Shown here: positions 41,264 to 51,000 of the stretch, piece by piece | How positions within the stretch are numbered: position 1 is the stretch's first letter | Layout: the number at the start of each line of letters is the position of its first letter | Notes under the pieces: model-generated | What the model was told of the DNA's origin: nothing | What the model saw: only the letters and a program-made list of their open reading frames with translations | Databases searched by the model: none | Translations under genes and position numbers: made by a program | Assembly: GCA_024102795.1 (NCBI GenBank) | Contig: JAGFJK010000170.1 | Span: 1 to 63,487, forward strand | Source: Pirellulaceae bacterium | GTDB lineage: Bacteria; Planctomycetota; Planctomycetia; Pirellulales; Pirellulaceae | Reading direction: 5' to 3' | DNA length: 63,487 nt

Positions 41264-41325
41264 GGCAACGAACTCCCCGGCAAAATCGTGGTAGTCTGGC
41301 TGGTTGTGGACGTACTCCCGGTACG

Positions 41326-41371
41326 AAAAAAGCCGGCATTGAACACGTGACGTGCTCAACATCCGGCTTTT
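41326..41371 (-). terminator. intrinsic terminator A in the dabB leader
   Basis: On the minus strand the stem AAAAGCCGG / CCGGCTTTT (41371-41363 with 41336-41328) encloses a second stem TTGAGCAC / GTGTTCAA with one G-U pair. A run of six T follows. The start codon of dabB is only about 63 bases further on, too close for a separate promoter, so any dabBA transcript from upstream must read through this hairpin. Confidence 0.75.
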
Positions 41372-41431
41372 CCGGACGGCCACCCTGACCGTCACGGCTG
41401 AGCTCAGCTTGGACGCGGATCACCCGCAGGC

Positions 41432-41473
41432 AAAAAAAAAGGCCGGGAGGCTGCCTGGGGCAACCTTCCGGCC
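41432..41473 (-). terminator. intrinsic terminator B in the dabB leader
   Basis: On the minus strand GGCCGGAAGG pairs with CCTCCCGGCC (one mismatch) around an inner TGCC/GGCA stem, followed by nine T. This is a textbook Rho-independent terminator. It lies about 168 bp beyond the mpsC stop and about 107 bp beyond the predicted dabB promoter start, so it could end mpsC transcripts, attenuate dabBA transcripts, or both. Confidence 0.82.
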
Positions 41474-41483
41474 TTTTCTGCAC

Positions 41484-41560
41484 GGGCATCGGATCCCGTG
41501 CAACCAAAAACCGCTTGTCCTCCGACTGTTCGGCGTTTGCCGGGAAATCGCGGCAAATCC
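41484..41560 (-). ncRNA. structured leader region of dabBA, candidate attenuator
   Basis: Between the predicted start site near 41580 and terminator B the minus strand can form two further hairpins. TGCACGGG-N8-CCCGTGCA has a perfect 8-bp stem. TTTGCCG-N7-CGGCAAA is extended by GCG/CGC. With terminators B and A this gives at least four stems in about 317 nt, the layout of a riboswitch or attenuator. I do not recognise a known riboswitch class. Confidence 0.4.
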
Positions 41561-41586
41561 AACGCAGCCAGTAGTGTTATCGTCGA

Positions 41587-41615
41587 ATGTTAGTTGCAAC
41601 TTGACTGGCCGTCAA
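41587..41615 (-). promoter_or_regulatory. predicted dabBA promoter with operator-like dyad
   Basis: Minus strand TTGACG (41615-41610), a 17-bp spacer, then TAACAT (41592-41587). The -35 hexamer is part of a perfect dyad TTGAC-N5-GTCAA (41601-41615), which contains the T-N11-A core liked by LysR-type regulators. The promoter starts 26 bp after the mpsC stop codon. Confidence 0.55.
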
Positions 41616-41640
41616 GCTCTCCCCTCACGTTTTCTCGCTA

Positions 41641-42012
41641 CTACCCTTGGGGGAATTCCGGTTGGCCCTCCAGCGAGAAAACGATGATCCGCTCCCCGGT
41701 TTTCGCGCTGATGTCGGTGTGCAAACTGACAGGCTTCAGTCCGAGTATGGCGTGAATCACGGCGTCCAGCAGCGGCCGGCCTTGCTCGATCAGTTCCTGC
41801 CGGACCTGCTTGATCAGGTAACGGCCTCTTTTCCCCTCCTCCGACTGGGCGAGCTTCAGTTCCGCTGGCGTCAGGACGTTCTTCAAACGCACCAGCACCA
41901 TGTCTTCAATGACATACGTCCGTGCTTCCAGCGGCCCACGCCCCATGAACTCCTTTTCGAATCGAATGATCGCCTGGCTGATCTCCCGCTCGGTTTCTCG
42001 TTTACTCTTCAC
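41641..42012 (-). CDS. mpsC: MpsC-like protein (DUF2294)
   Basis: 123 residues from a GTG at 42012 (VKSKRETEREISQAIIRFEKEF), preceded by GAGGGGG; this gives the usual length for the family. The conserved DUF2294 pattern is clear: FMGRGPLEARTYVIEDMVLVRLKNVLTPAE, then IKQVRQELIEQGRPLLDAVIHAILG, and LHTDISAKTGERIIVFSLEGQPE. The family is named after MpsC of the staphylococcal mpsABC locus, and YbcI lies with the ybcC/ndhF pair in Bacillus. Its biochemical role is unknown; a regulatory or accessory part in bicarbonate uptake is inferred. dabB and dabA are downstream. Confidence 0.88.
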   Translation of the reverse strand: MKSKRETEREISQAIIRFEKEFMGRGPLEARTYVIEDMVLVRLKNVLTPAELKLAQSEEGKRGRYLIKQVRQELIEQGRPLLDAVIHAILGLKPVSLHTDISAKTGERIIVFSLEGQPEFPQG

Positions 42013-42177
42013 ATCCCCCTCGAAGGCGCTGCAGGTGTTCACGCGGACGTTACCACCAACGAACCGCCGTGTTGACGACTGGCGATATGTTAGCCGCTGC
42101 CTGAAAAATGCAATACCCATCCGAATCGGTAGGGGGGAGGCGGTGGCGGGCCGCTCGCCCGCACCCGCCAGCGGCGC

Positions 42178-42183
42178 TACAAT
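42178..42183 (+). promoter_or_regulatory. -10 box suggesting a near-leaderless message
   Basis: TACAAT (five of six consensus bases) ends seven bases before the ATG at 42191. A transcript started at the usual distance would begin at or next to the start codon. No ribosome binding site is visible in front of the gene, which agrees with leaderless translation. Confidence 0.35.
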
Positions 42184-42190
42184 GGGTCGT

Positions 42191-43072
42191 ATGAGCGACA
42201 CGCCCTTGGTCAGCGACACTTCAGTCGAGGCACGTGCCGTGCAGTTGGCGTGCCTGCGAAGCATGACTCCGCGGCAGCGGATACGCCAGACCTGCGGTCT
42301 GTCGCAACAAGTCCGGAGAATGGCCTTCGCCGCGATTCGCCGCCGCTGGCCCGACCTGCCCGAAGAGGAAGTTCAACTGCGGTTCATCGAATTGACGTAC
42401 GGCAAGTCCCTGGCCGATGACGTCCGACATTCGAAAGCGGAAACAGGCTGGCGGGCCGGAAAGGACAGGGAAGCGGTGCAAGACGGTTTAAGTGACACCG
42501 ACGACCTGGTCGACGCGCTCTCTCCCGTCGTGTCCGCGTTTCGCCGGCTTGGAGTCCGACATTTTGTTGGCGGCAGCGTGGCAAGCTCGTTTCACGGGGC
42601 CACGCGGACGACGATGGATGTTGATCTGGTCTGCGAGTTGACCGAGGACCAGATATCGGCGTTCGTTGCCTGCTTCGATCGGGACTTCTACGTCAGTGAA
42701 CCGGCTGTTCGCGGCGCCGTTCGGCGCAAGTCATGCTTCAACCTGATCCACCTGCCGACGTCTTTCAAAATTGACGTGTTCGTTAGCCGGGGGCGGCCAT
42801 ATGACTTGGAATCCATGCGGCGAGCCACCGAACAACGGTTGGGCGAAGGGCATCATGTCCAGGTGCGGATCGCGTCCGCCGAGGACTCCATCGTCAGTAA
42901 ACTGGAGTGGTACCGCCTGACGAATGAAACCTCGGATCGCCAGTGGGACGACGTTTCCAGGTTGATTCAGTTGCTTGGCGACACGGCCGATTTCGACTAC
43001 ATGAAGCGCGCCGCCGAATCGCTGGGAGTGGCGGACCTGCTAGCCAGATTGCTGAGTCAACCCTCCAGTTGA
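42191..43072 (+). CDS. nucleotidyltransferase-like protein with N-terminal helical domain
   Basis: 293 residues (an ATG three codons earlier is possible). Residues 1-80 are a small helical domain (MTPRQRIRQTCGLSQQVRRM, then RRRWPDLPEEEVQLRFIEL), which in many genomes is a separate small gene beside a nucleotidyltransferase. Residues 105-290 carry the minimal nucleotidyltransferase pattern HFVGGSVASSFHG then TTMDVDLVC, with the G[GS] loop and DxD metal site, and later DSIVSKLEWYR. Similar proteins (AbiEii/MNT-like) act in toxin-antitoxin or phage-defence pairs, but no partner gene is adjacent. Function uncertain. Confidence 0.7.
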   Translation: MSDTPLVSDTSVEARAVQLACLRSMTPRQRIRQTCGLSQQVRRMAFAAIRRRWPDLPEEEVQLRFIELTYGKSLADDVRHSKAETGWRAGKDREAVQDGLSDTDDLVDALSPVVSAFRRLGVRHFVGGSVASSFHGATRTTMDVDLVCELTEDQISAFVACFDRDFYVSEPAVRGAVRRKSCFNLIHLPTSFKIDVFVSRGRPYDLESMRRATEQRLGEGHHVQVRIASAEDSIVSKLEWYRLTNETSDRQWDDVSRLIQLLGDTADFDYMKRAAESLGVADLLARLLSQPSS

Positions 43073-43208
43073 GAGGCAACAGGGGAGACCAAGTGAACGT
43101 CGGACACACAGGAATCGGGCGGCTGGACGAGCGGCCGGCGTTCACCGACTGGGGGCACTTCCAGAGCTGCAATCCCGCCGCGAATCTCTCTTACCTGTCC
43201 GCCGTTTC

Positions 43209-45044
43209 TCACCGGTGGTGAGCCACGACCCACTGGCCGATTGCGCGGCCGGCGGCCAGGCCCGCGGCGCTGTCGAAGCCGAAGTGAATGCCGCCATAAA
43301 CGCGGCTGTGGCTGGCCTCGTCCGCGGCCTGGGCGAAACTGTGGAACGAGCGCGTCAGGATCTGTTCGCTGGCCAGCGGGCGTTGCGTGAAGCCGCTGTG
43401 GCCATCCATTCGGCTGCGGAACGACACGTTGTCGCCCAGCAGGTGTGCCAGCACGACTTCGGCCGCTCCGCTGAACGTGCTGTGCCCCGAGGTGTACGTG
43501 GGAAACGGCGGCGTGCGGATCAGCGGCTGCCAGGCAGGGTCAGCCGACGTGGCCGGGTTGCCGTCCAGCGCCGCCTGGCGAATGGCGTCGATGGGCCGCC
43601 AGAGTTCGTAGGCGTACTTGGCGTCCCAGCACGAGATGCCCGCGTCCGCCAGGGCCATGTTCAGCAGGGCGAACAGCCGGGCGTTCTCAGCCAGCGTGCG
43701 GTCTTGAGCCACCACCACGTCGGCGGCAATCTGGTTCCAGTGGCCGGGTGGAGTGGACGTCCCGCCGCCATCCGCCCAGAACAGGGCGATGTCCGTCTGG
43801 TCGGCCGTGCGAACGTTACTGTTCAGACCGCCCAGCGTCATGACTTCATTCACCGCGGCCGCGTATTCCCCACTCGACAGTGCCGGGGGCGGCGCGGGCC
43901 GGAACTGGTCGCCGCTGGTCAGGGCAAAGGGAGTGACTTGCGGCCACTGTGGTAACAGCGGCGGAATGTAATCAGGAAACGTGCGGTTCCAGTCGCCCGC
44001 GTCGGTGCCTGGAGTGTAGGTGACCAGGGCTTCGGCCCCATCTTCCGCGCGCCAGGCCAGGATCGCATCACCCACCTGGCGTCCGAACTCCAAGCCCAAC
44101 GCTCGGGCCGTTTCATCGGGCACCGTGGCCAGCGATTCGCTCAAGGCCGCATCCAGCAACGCCCGCTCGTCGGGCTCCTGATACAGTTGGCCGGCGACGC
44201 GGTGGGCTGCTGCGGATGCCGCGGCCACCGGCGAAGCACCAGCGGGAGCCTGCAAATCCGCATGGACAGGTTGGTGTGTGCCTTCGATCGCCTGGACCGC
44301 GTCGTGCATCGCTACGTGTACCATCGCCAGGTTGCGGGCCACCACGGGCGGCGGCGACGTGACGATGCGGTTGGGATAGGGATCTTGGGAAACCGTTGTC
44401 CAGTCGCGGACAATGGTCAGCAGGGTTGCATTCCAGTCCAGAATCACGTCGCCTCGCACGATGGTCCGCTGGACCGCTCCACCACGAAACTGCGGGTCGG
44501 CGGCCACGATCTGGACATCCGCCGAACCCGTCGCAATCTGGATGTCGAACTGGAATTGACCCGCCGCGTCGGCGGTGGTGAGCCATGACCGCTCGGCCGC
44601 CGACAGCCGCAGCCGCGTGCCGGGCGACGTCTGCCCGCGAACCGTTACCTCCGACTCCAGCACCACGCCGTTGCCATTGGGATCGGACTGCGGCGCGAGG
44701 CTGGCTACCAGCGGCACGCTGCCAGATCCGACCTCATTGAGCTGGTTCACGACCAGCAGGGCGTCGAGCGGCGAGCTTTGCCCGTCACCGCTGACGTCGA
44801 CCATGGTCCGCGGCGCCGCTGCGCCACTGGCCAGGCTGCGCGCGCCGTGCAGATTCAGATCATGAATTACCACCAGCGCGTCCACCGGCGCCACCAGCCC
44901 GTCGTCGTTCACGTCGAACGGGTTGAAGGCGTTGTGGAAATCGGCGGCCAGGAGCGCACGAGGTTCGAGCCGCTCGATCGCGCTCTTCCGCGATCGAGCG
45001 ATACGAGAACCAGGTTGTATTGACCTCGGCGTGAAAGGCGCCAC
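43209..45044 (-). CDS. exported vanadium haloperoxidase/PAP2-family protein with dockerin-like repeats
   Basis: 611 residues from a GTG at 45044. The choice rests on AGAAGG seven bases upstream, inside the end of the YD gene. The N-terminus has IERLEPRALLAAD, the planctomycete LEPR sorting-type motif, then two dockerin-like calcium motifs (DVNDDGLVAPVDALVVIHDL and DVSGDGQSSPLDALLVVNQL). A beta-sandwich linker follows. The C-terminal domain has all vanadate/phosphate ligands: Lys476 in KYAYELWRP, TSGHS with His521, and SRVYGGIH with His587. These proteins oxidise halides or remove phosphate. It is almost certainly co-translated with the giant gene. Confidence 0.85.
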   Translation of the reverse strand: MAPFTPRSIQPGSRIARSRKSAIERLEPRALLAADFHNAFNPFDVNDDGLVAPVDALVVIHDLNLHGARSLASGAAAPRTMVDVSGDGQSSPLDALLVVNQLNEVGSGSVPLVASLAPQSDPNGNGVVLESEVTVRGQTSPGTRLRLSAAERSWLTTADAAGQFQFDIQIATGSADVQIVAADPQFRGGAVQRTIVRGDVILDWNATLLTIVRDWTTVSQDPYPNRIVTSPPPVVARNLAMVHVAMHDAVQAIEGTHQPVHADLQAPAGASPVAAASAAAHRVAGQLYQEPDERALLDAALSESLATVPDETARALGLEFGRQVGDAILAWRAEDGAEALVTYTPGTDAGDWNRTFPDYIPPLLPQWPQVTPFALTSGDQFRPAPPPALSSGEYAAAVNEVMTLGGLNSNVRTADQTDIALFWADGGGTSTPPGHWNQIAADVVVAQDRTLAENARLFALLNMALADAGISCWDAKYAYELWRPIDAIRQAALDGNPATSADPAWQPLIRTPPFPTYTSGHSTFSGAAEVVLAHLLGDNVSFRSRMDGHSGFTQRPLASEQILTRSFHSFAQAADEASHSRVYGGIHFGFDSAAGLAAGRAIGQWVVAHHR

Positions 45045-45048
45045 GACG

Positions 45049-48000
45049 TCACCTTCTGGTACCGTTCGGACCGCCGGGGCCCTGGAAGTGATCCACGGCG
45101 GAATTGATTCCCCAGCCCCACAGAATGCCTTCGCCAATCACCTTGGCCGGGCTGGTGTAGTTGTTGACGAACGGAAACTTGAAGCCTTCCCAAGCCGATC
45201 TCAAAAACCCTGTCCCGGAGTGATAATGCGATCCGAACTCCGCCAGTCCCTCCTCCACGGCCTTGGCAATCGGACTGAGATGATAGAATGCCTCCTGGGG
45301 ACCTTTCAGAACGCGGGGCAGTTGCCAGTAGATGTTGTAGTGCACCCGCTCGTGGAGAATCGTCTTGACGGTCTCGTCCCAACTCAGGTCCTTATTGATC
45401 AGAATCACTCCCTTGTATGTGATTCCCTGCCAGCCCGGATCGGGAGCTTGTGGCTTGCCAGTGTTCTGCAGAAACCATCGCCGGTAACCGTTGTCATCCA
45501 CGAGCAGATGCGGTACCTTTCCCGCCTCCTTGACCACTTCCGCGGAGAAGGGTCTCAGCGGCACTCCGCCCTTGGAATACTTCGGCAATTGCATCAGCAG
45601 TTGGCTGCCTGCCTTGCTCACAAAACCCGGCAGCTTCACTGTCGGCACATATTCCCACGTGACATCCGTCTTGGGATTGTTGATTCGCGGATCCCAGTCG
45701 GGATCGCCCGGACCCGGAAGGTGGTATCCCCCAGCACCTCTGGCCAAGGGTGCATCCACGATGTCTCCGTCCTCGGTGACGACGATTGCGAACGGCTTAC
45801 CGCCGCGGAGGTAAGCCTGGTGGCCGTCGACCGGCGGGAGCCAGATGATCTTGTCGCGCATCCCCTGCTGCGGCGTGCCGCCGGGACTTCCGTGCGTCGC
45901 ACCACCACCCAATGTCGGCGTCCCACCGGCGCCTTGGCTCGTGCCGCCACCGACTCCACCCGTGGAAACTCCTCCACTCAGGCCGCCACCAGGCGGGGGT
46001 TGAGAAACAGGTGCGGTGGACGGCGTCTGGCTGATTCCCGTCCACTGTCGCATGGGTGGCCTCCTCACCGAAACAGAGACACCGCCACGCAGTGGACTTC
46101 CGCCACGCACTGGCGCCGTAATTGGGATCAGCGGAGGCAAATAGATCAGCGGTGGTGGCGGAGGAGGAGGCGGCGGAGGCGGATCGTCGTCGGGTTCGTC
46201 GTCCGGATCATCACCGTTTTTCGGAGGCGGACAACTGTCTCCACCTGGCGGCGGCGGAGGCGGGTCGTCACCGCCCGGGGGCGGAGGAGGAGGCGGCTGG
46301 TACGGCACGTCCTCGGAGATGCCGCCCGGAATTGGCCCGGCGGGGTCATACATCGGCGTCTGCGGCACGAGGCCCGGCACGCCGCCGCCGCCACCGGCAC
46401 CGCCACTGCCACCATAAGCCGTGGCCTGCCCCTGCAATGTGATTAAACCGGACGGGTCCGTCATCACGGTCGGCTCATTGCCCACATACCGGTACAGGTT
46501 GGCGTCGTCCGCGCCGAAGCCGATCGGGTCCTCCGAAATAAAGCGCCCCACGGCCGGATCGTAGTACCGGGCTCGATAGTACAGCAACCCGCTCTCGTCA
46601 TCCCGCTCGCGACCCGTGTAAGCAAACATGTGGTCGACCGAGGCGTTCGACTCGGACGTGATCCGGCCGAAGCTGTCATAGGTCAGGTGGTTCACCACAC
46701 TGCCAGTGGAATCGACCAGGTCGCGAACCGATCCTTGATGATCGGTCAGGGGCCACAGGACATCGCCTTGAGCGTCCTCGTCGGCCAGGATCATGTCCAC
46801 GGCTGGACCATGCAGGTAGCGATGCGTCAGGTTCCCCTGGCCGTCGAACTCCAGCGCGATGTGCTCGCCGTCGTAAACGAATCGCTCGACGTCCGCCGCC
46901 AACGGCCCGTCGCCGTCGGCGTCCACCGCCTTGGCGATCCGCTTGTCGAACACGTCGTACGCATATTCGGTGCGCGCCACGACGATGCCACCCACCTCTT
47001 CGACCACGCTTGTCAGGCGATTGCGATGGTCCCAGGCGTATTCGGTAACATCGCCGGTGGCGATTTCCGTCCGGGAAGTCCGGTTGCCTTCCGCATCGTA
47101 CGTGTAATTGTACGTCCCGTCCGTGAGCAGCCGATTGTCGTCGCCCGTCTGGTAGCCCGCGTTGGTCCGGTTGCCGTTGTCGTCGTAGCTATACGTCTCG
47201 TCATCCTGCCAGGAATGATCGGCCGACAGCAACTGGCCTCGCGCGTCGTACGTGTAGTCGCTCGTGCCGTCCGGCGAAGTCGCCTGCAAAAGCCGGTTGG
47301 CGCTGTCGAACGTCCAGGTGTAGGCCGCGATTGACTGGCCGCCGTCGGTGTGAGCCAGCTCGGTCAGCCGGCCGCCGATGTCGTAGGTGAACTGCGTTTG
47401 GACAACCGGCAGCGCGCCGGCCAGATCGGCGAACCTCGCAATGCTCCGCAACTGGCTGGCCGCGTCGTAGCCAAAGTCGACACGCTTCGGGCTGACCCCA
47501 GGGCCGCTCTGCGAGATGCCCGTCATGCGGTCGAGCGGATCGAACACAAAGCCCAGCGTGGCTCCCGTGGCGCCGTTGATGGTTTCCCCTCGACTGATCG
47601 GCCGGCTGGCGGCGTCGTAGGCGTACAGGAATTCCACCACCGGAACGCCTGGCGTGCCGGCGTTCGACAGGTTGGTAGTGCGTCCCTCCAGGTCGTAGGT
47701 GAACGCGTAGTGCGAGTCGTCGTCGCCGGCCGCAAGCAACTGGTCTGCCGCGTCGAATTGAAAATACAGCGTCTTGATGGTCTGGTTGCCGGCATCCAGC
47801 CAGTTCTCCGCCGTGACCCGGTCGAGCGCGTCGTAGGTGTACTCGGTGCGGCGGCCGTTGCGGTCCACCATGGAGGTCAGATTGTGGGCCGCGTCATAGC
47901 CGTAGCTGCGAGTGCCACCGCTCTCGTCCGTCGCCTGGGTCCGGCGATTCAGCGCATCATAAACGTAGCTCGTCGTGTTGCCGACTGCGTCGTGCACCTC

Positions 48001-51000
48001 CAGCAGGTTGCCCACCGGGTCGAAGACCAGTGACGTCACGGCATCGTTCGCGTCCGTGATACTTGTCTGGCGGTACAAGTCGTCGTAGCCCAACCGCGTG
48101 ACCTGGTCCAGCGGGTTGGTCGTGGAAGTCAGTCGGCTGGCCGCGTCATACTCGTAGGTGCTGGTATTCCCCAGCGGGTCTGTCGCCGCGACCAGCCGGT
48201 TGAGCGCGTCGAATTGCGATTGACTCACCCGGTTCAATTGATCGCGATAGCTCAGCAGGTTGCCCACGGCGTCGTAGGAGTAGGACTGCTGGCCGCCCAG
48301 GGCATCGGTGATTCCCGTCCGGCGGTCCAGGGCGTCGTAGGAGTATGTCGTGACGTGGCTGAGCGGATCGGCAATCGAAGTCATGTTCCCGACCGCGTCG
48401 TAGGCCATCGTCGTCTGGTTGCCGAGCGGAGTCTGAACGCGGGTCAGCCGGTCGAGCGCGTCGTACATATAGCTGCTGGTGCGGCCGATTTCGTCGGTCC
48501 TGGTCTTGACGTTCCCCACGGCGTCGTAGGTGTAACTCGATTCCCCGCCGAGCGCGTCGGTGATCCTGGTGATGCGATCCAGTTTGTCGTACACCAGTTG
48601 CGTGACGCGGCCCAACTCGTCGCTGGTGCTGGTCAGGTTTCCCTTGCCGTCGTAAGTCAGACCGACCACGCCGCCCAGGGCGTTGGTGCTGCTGGCAATC
48701 CGGTCCAAGGCATCGTAGGCGAAGGTCGTCACTCGACCGAGCTGGTCGGTATGCGACGTGGCGTTGCCCACCGCGTCATAAGCGTAGCTGACCACTCCGG
48801 CCAGCGCGTCCGTGACGCTGCTCAGCCGGTTCAGCGCGTCGTAGCCGAACGACGTGGTGATGCCGAGCTGATCGCTGACCGAGGTGCGGTTGTCGACCGC
48901 GTCGTAGCCGATATTGACCTGCCCGCCCAGCGCATCGGTCACCCGCACCAGGCGATTAAGCGCGTCGTAAGTATAGATCGCGGGCCGACCGAGCCGATCA
49001 ACGCTCGACGCCAGGTTGCCGGTGGCGTCATAGCTGTAATTCGAGACGTTGCCCAGTGCATCGGTGGTTGCGACGTGGCGATTAAGGGCGTCGAAGTCGT
49101 ACCGAGTCACCCTTCCCAGTTCGTCGGTCATGGCCGCCATGTTGCCGTTGCCGTCGTACTGATACAGGGTACTCTGACCCAAGGCATCGGTGGTTCGGGT
49201 GAGGCGGTTGATGGCGTCGTAGCCAAAACTCGTGGTCCGGTTTTCGGCGTCGGTGGCGGCCAGCAGATTGCCGACCGCATCGTACGTGAATCGAGAAATA
49301 CCCCCTTCCGCGTCGGTGACACGCGTCAACCGGTTGAGCTTGTCATAGGCCAGCAGGGTGAAGTTCCCGCGTTTGTCGGTCGCCTTGGTAATGTTCCCCT
49401 CGGCGTCGTACTCCAGCCGGACCGTATTATTCAACGGGTCGGTCGTCCGCGTCACGCGGTGCAGGGGATCGTACTGGATCGTTGTCGTGCGATTGAGCCT
49501 GTCCGTGCTGCTGATCACGTACCCCATCGCGTCGTAGGCAAAGCGGCTTGTGCCGGACAAGGCATCGGTGACGGAGGTGACTCGGTCCAGGTTGTCGTAC
49601 GCCGCCGCCGTGACGCGTCCCAGTTCGTCGGTCACCGTCAGCACGTTGCCGACCGCGTCATAGGTATAACTGACAGTGCCGTTCAGGGCGTCTGTGACGG
49701 TCGTCATCCGATCGAGGTTGTCGTAGCCGTACTGGGTGACTCGGCCGAGCTGGTCCGTCATGCCCGTAAGATTGCTGGCCTTGTCGTGCGAATAGCGGAT
49801 CACGCCGTCAAGCGCATCGGTCATCGACGTCAGACGATACAGTTCATCATACGCATACTTCGTGACGTTGCCGTTGCTGTCGCTGAAGGCGGTCACGTGG
49901 TTTCGGGCGTCGTACTTCCAAGTCTCCCTCAGCCCCAGCGCGTCGACGCTCGACGTCAGCCGTTCGCGGGCGTCGTAGGTGAACGTCGAGACGTGGCCGT
50001 TGGCGTCCGTGATTGACGTGATGTTGTTGCCGGCGTCGTATGCCAGGCGGGTGACGTTTCCCAGCGCGTCGGTAACTCGCGTCACGCGGTTCCGCAGGTC
50101 GTAGGCATAGGTCGTCTTGTTCCCCAGCCGGTCGGTAATCGCCGTCACGTTGCCGCGATCGTCGTACTGGTAGCGAGTGACTTTGCCGTCCTGGTCGGTA
50201 ACGCTGCCGAGGCGGTAGCGCGGGTCGTATTCGAATTCGAGCGAGTTACCCAAGGCGTCGGTCTGGGTGAGCATCGTGCCCGAGGCGTCGTAGGTGAACG
50301 AATACTGCGGCGAGGTCAGCGGCCCGGCGCCGTCGGGGTCGGGCTGCGTGATGCCCGTCAGCAGGTTGAGCCGGTTGTACGCATACTCGCTGCGCCGTCC
50401 CAACTCGTCGGTGAAAGCCGTCACGTTGCCGGCCGCATCGTACTCGTACTGGACGCGGACCTCATCGGCCGTTCCCTGGGCGTAGGTCACTTCGATTGGT
50501 CTGCCGAGCGGATCGTAGTCGTAGTCCGTGACTCGCCCCAGCGGGTCGGTCACCGTGTCGAGCAGCCCCCGGCTGGTATAGGTAAACGAAGTCGTGATGT
50601 CGTCTCCGCCGCCGATGGAGCCAATCACTCGCGTTTCGCCCAGCTTGTTGCCGGTGGCCGGGTCGATCGTGTAAAGCGTGAGGTTGCCCAGTTCGTCACG
50701 GATCGAGGTGACCTTGTTGAAGGTAGAGTCGTAGGCATACTGCCGCGAACCGGTGCCCGCCGCGGGCACTTCCGTGTTGAGGGTGATCTCGGCGCGCGAG
50801 GTCTGCCGCTGCGAGACTCGCAGGCCATAACTGTCCGACTGCTGCAGCGAGGCGTCAACCACCACGATCAGCTCGCCGGTGTAGGTCGGGACGTAGGTAA
50901 AATCATTGCCGGCCGCCCGGTCGAGCAGAAACGTCCCGACGGGGTTGTACAAGCGAGCGCGGGAGCCAAAAGTGACCGTCGTGGTGTCGAAGTACAGCGT

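Noticed and set aside
41264..41395. 44-codon N-terminal extension of DabB
   Set aside because: It would run through an intrinsic terminator hairpin; the ATG at 41263 has a ribosome binding site and begins the first membrane helix.
43093..43221. Small plus-strand frame of 42 codons behind an AGGGGAG box
   Set aside because: It overlaps the end of the haloperoxidase gene by 13 bp, and its protein has no recognisable pattern; the box alone is not enough.
48214..50016. A 600-codon plus-strand open frame opposite the YD repeats
   Set aside because: It mirrors the 63-bp coding repeat of the minus strand; the YD reading has clear family motifs, the antisense one has none.
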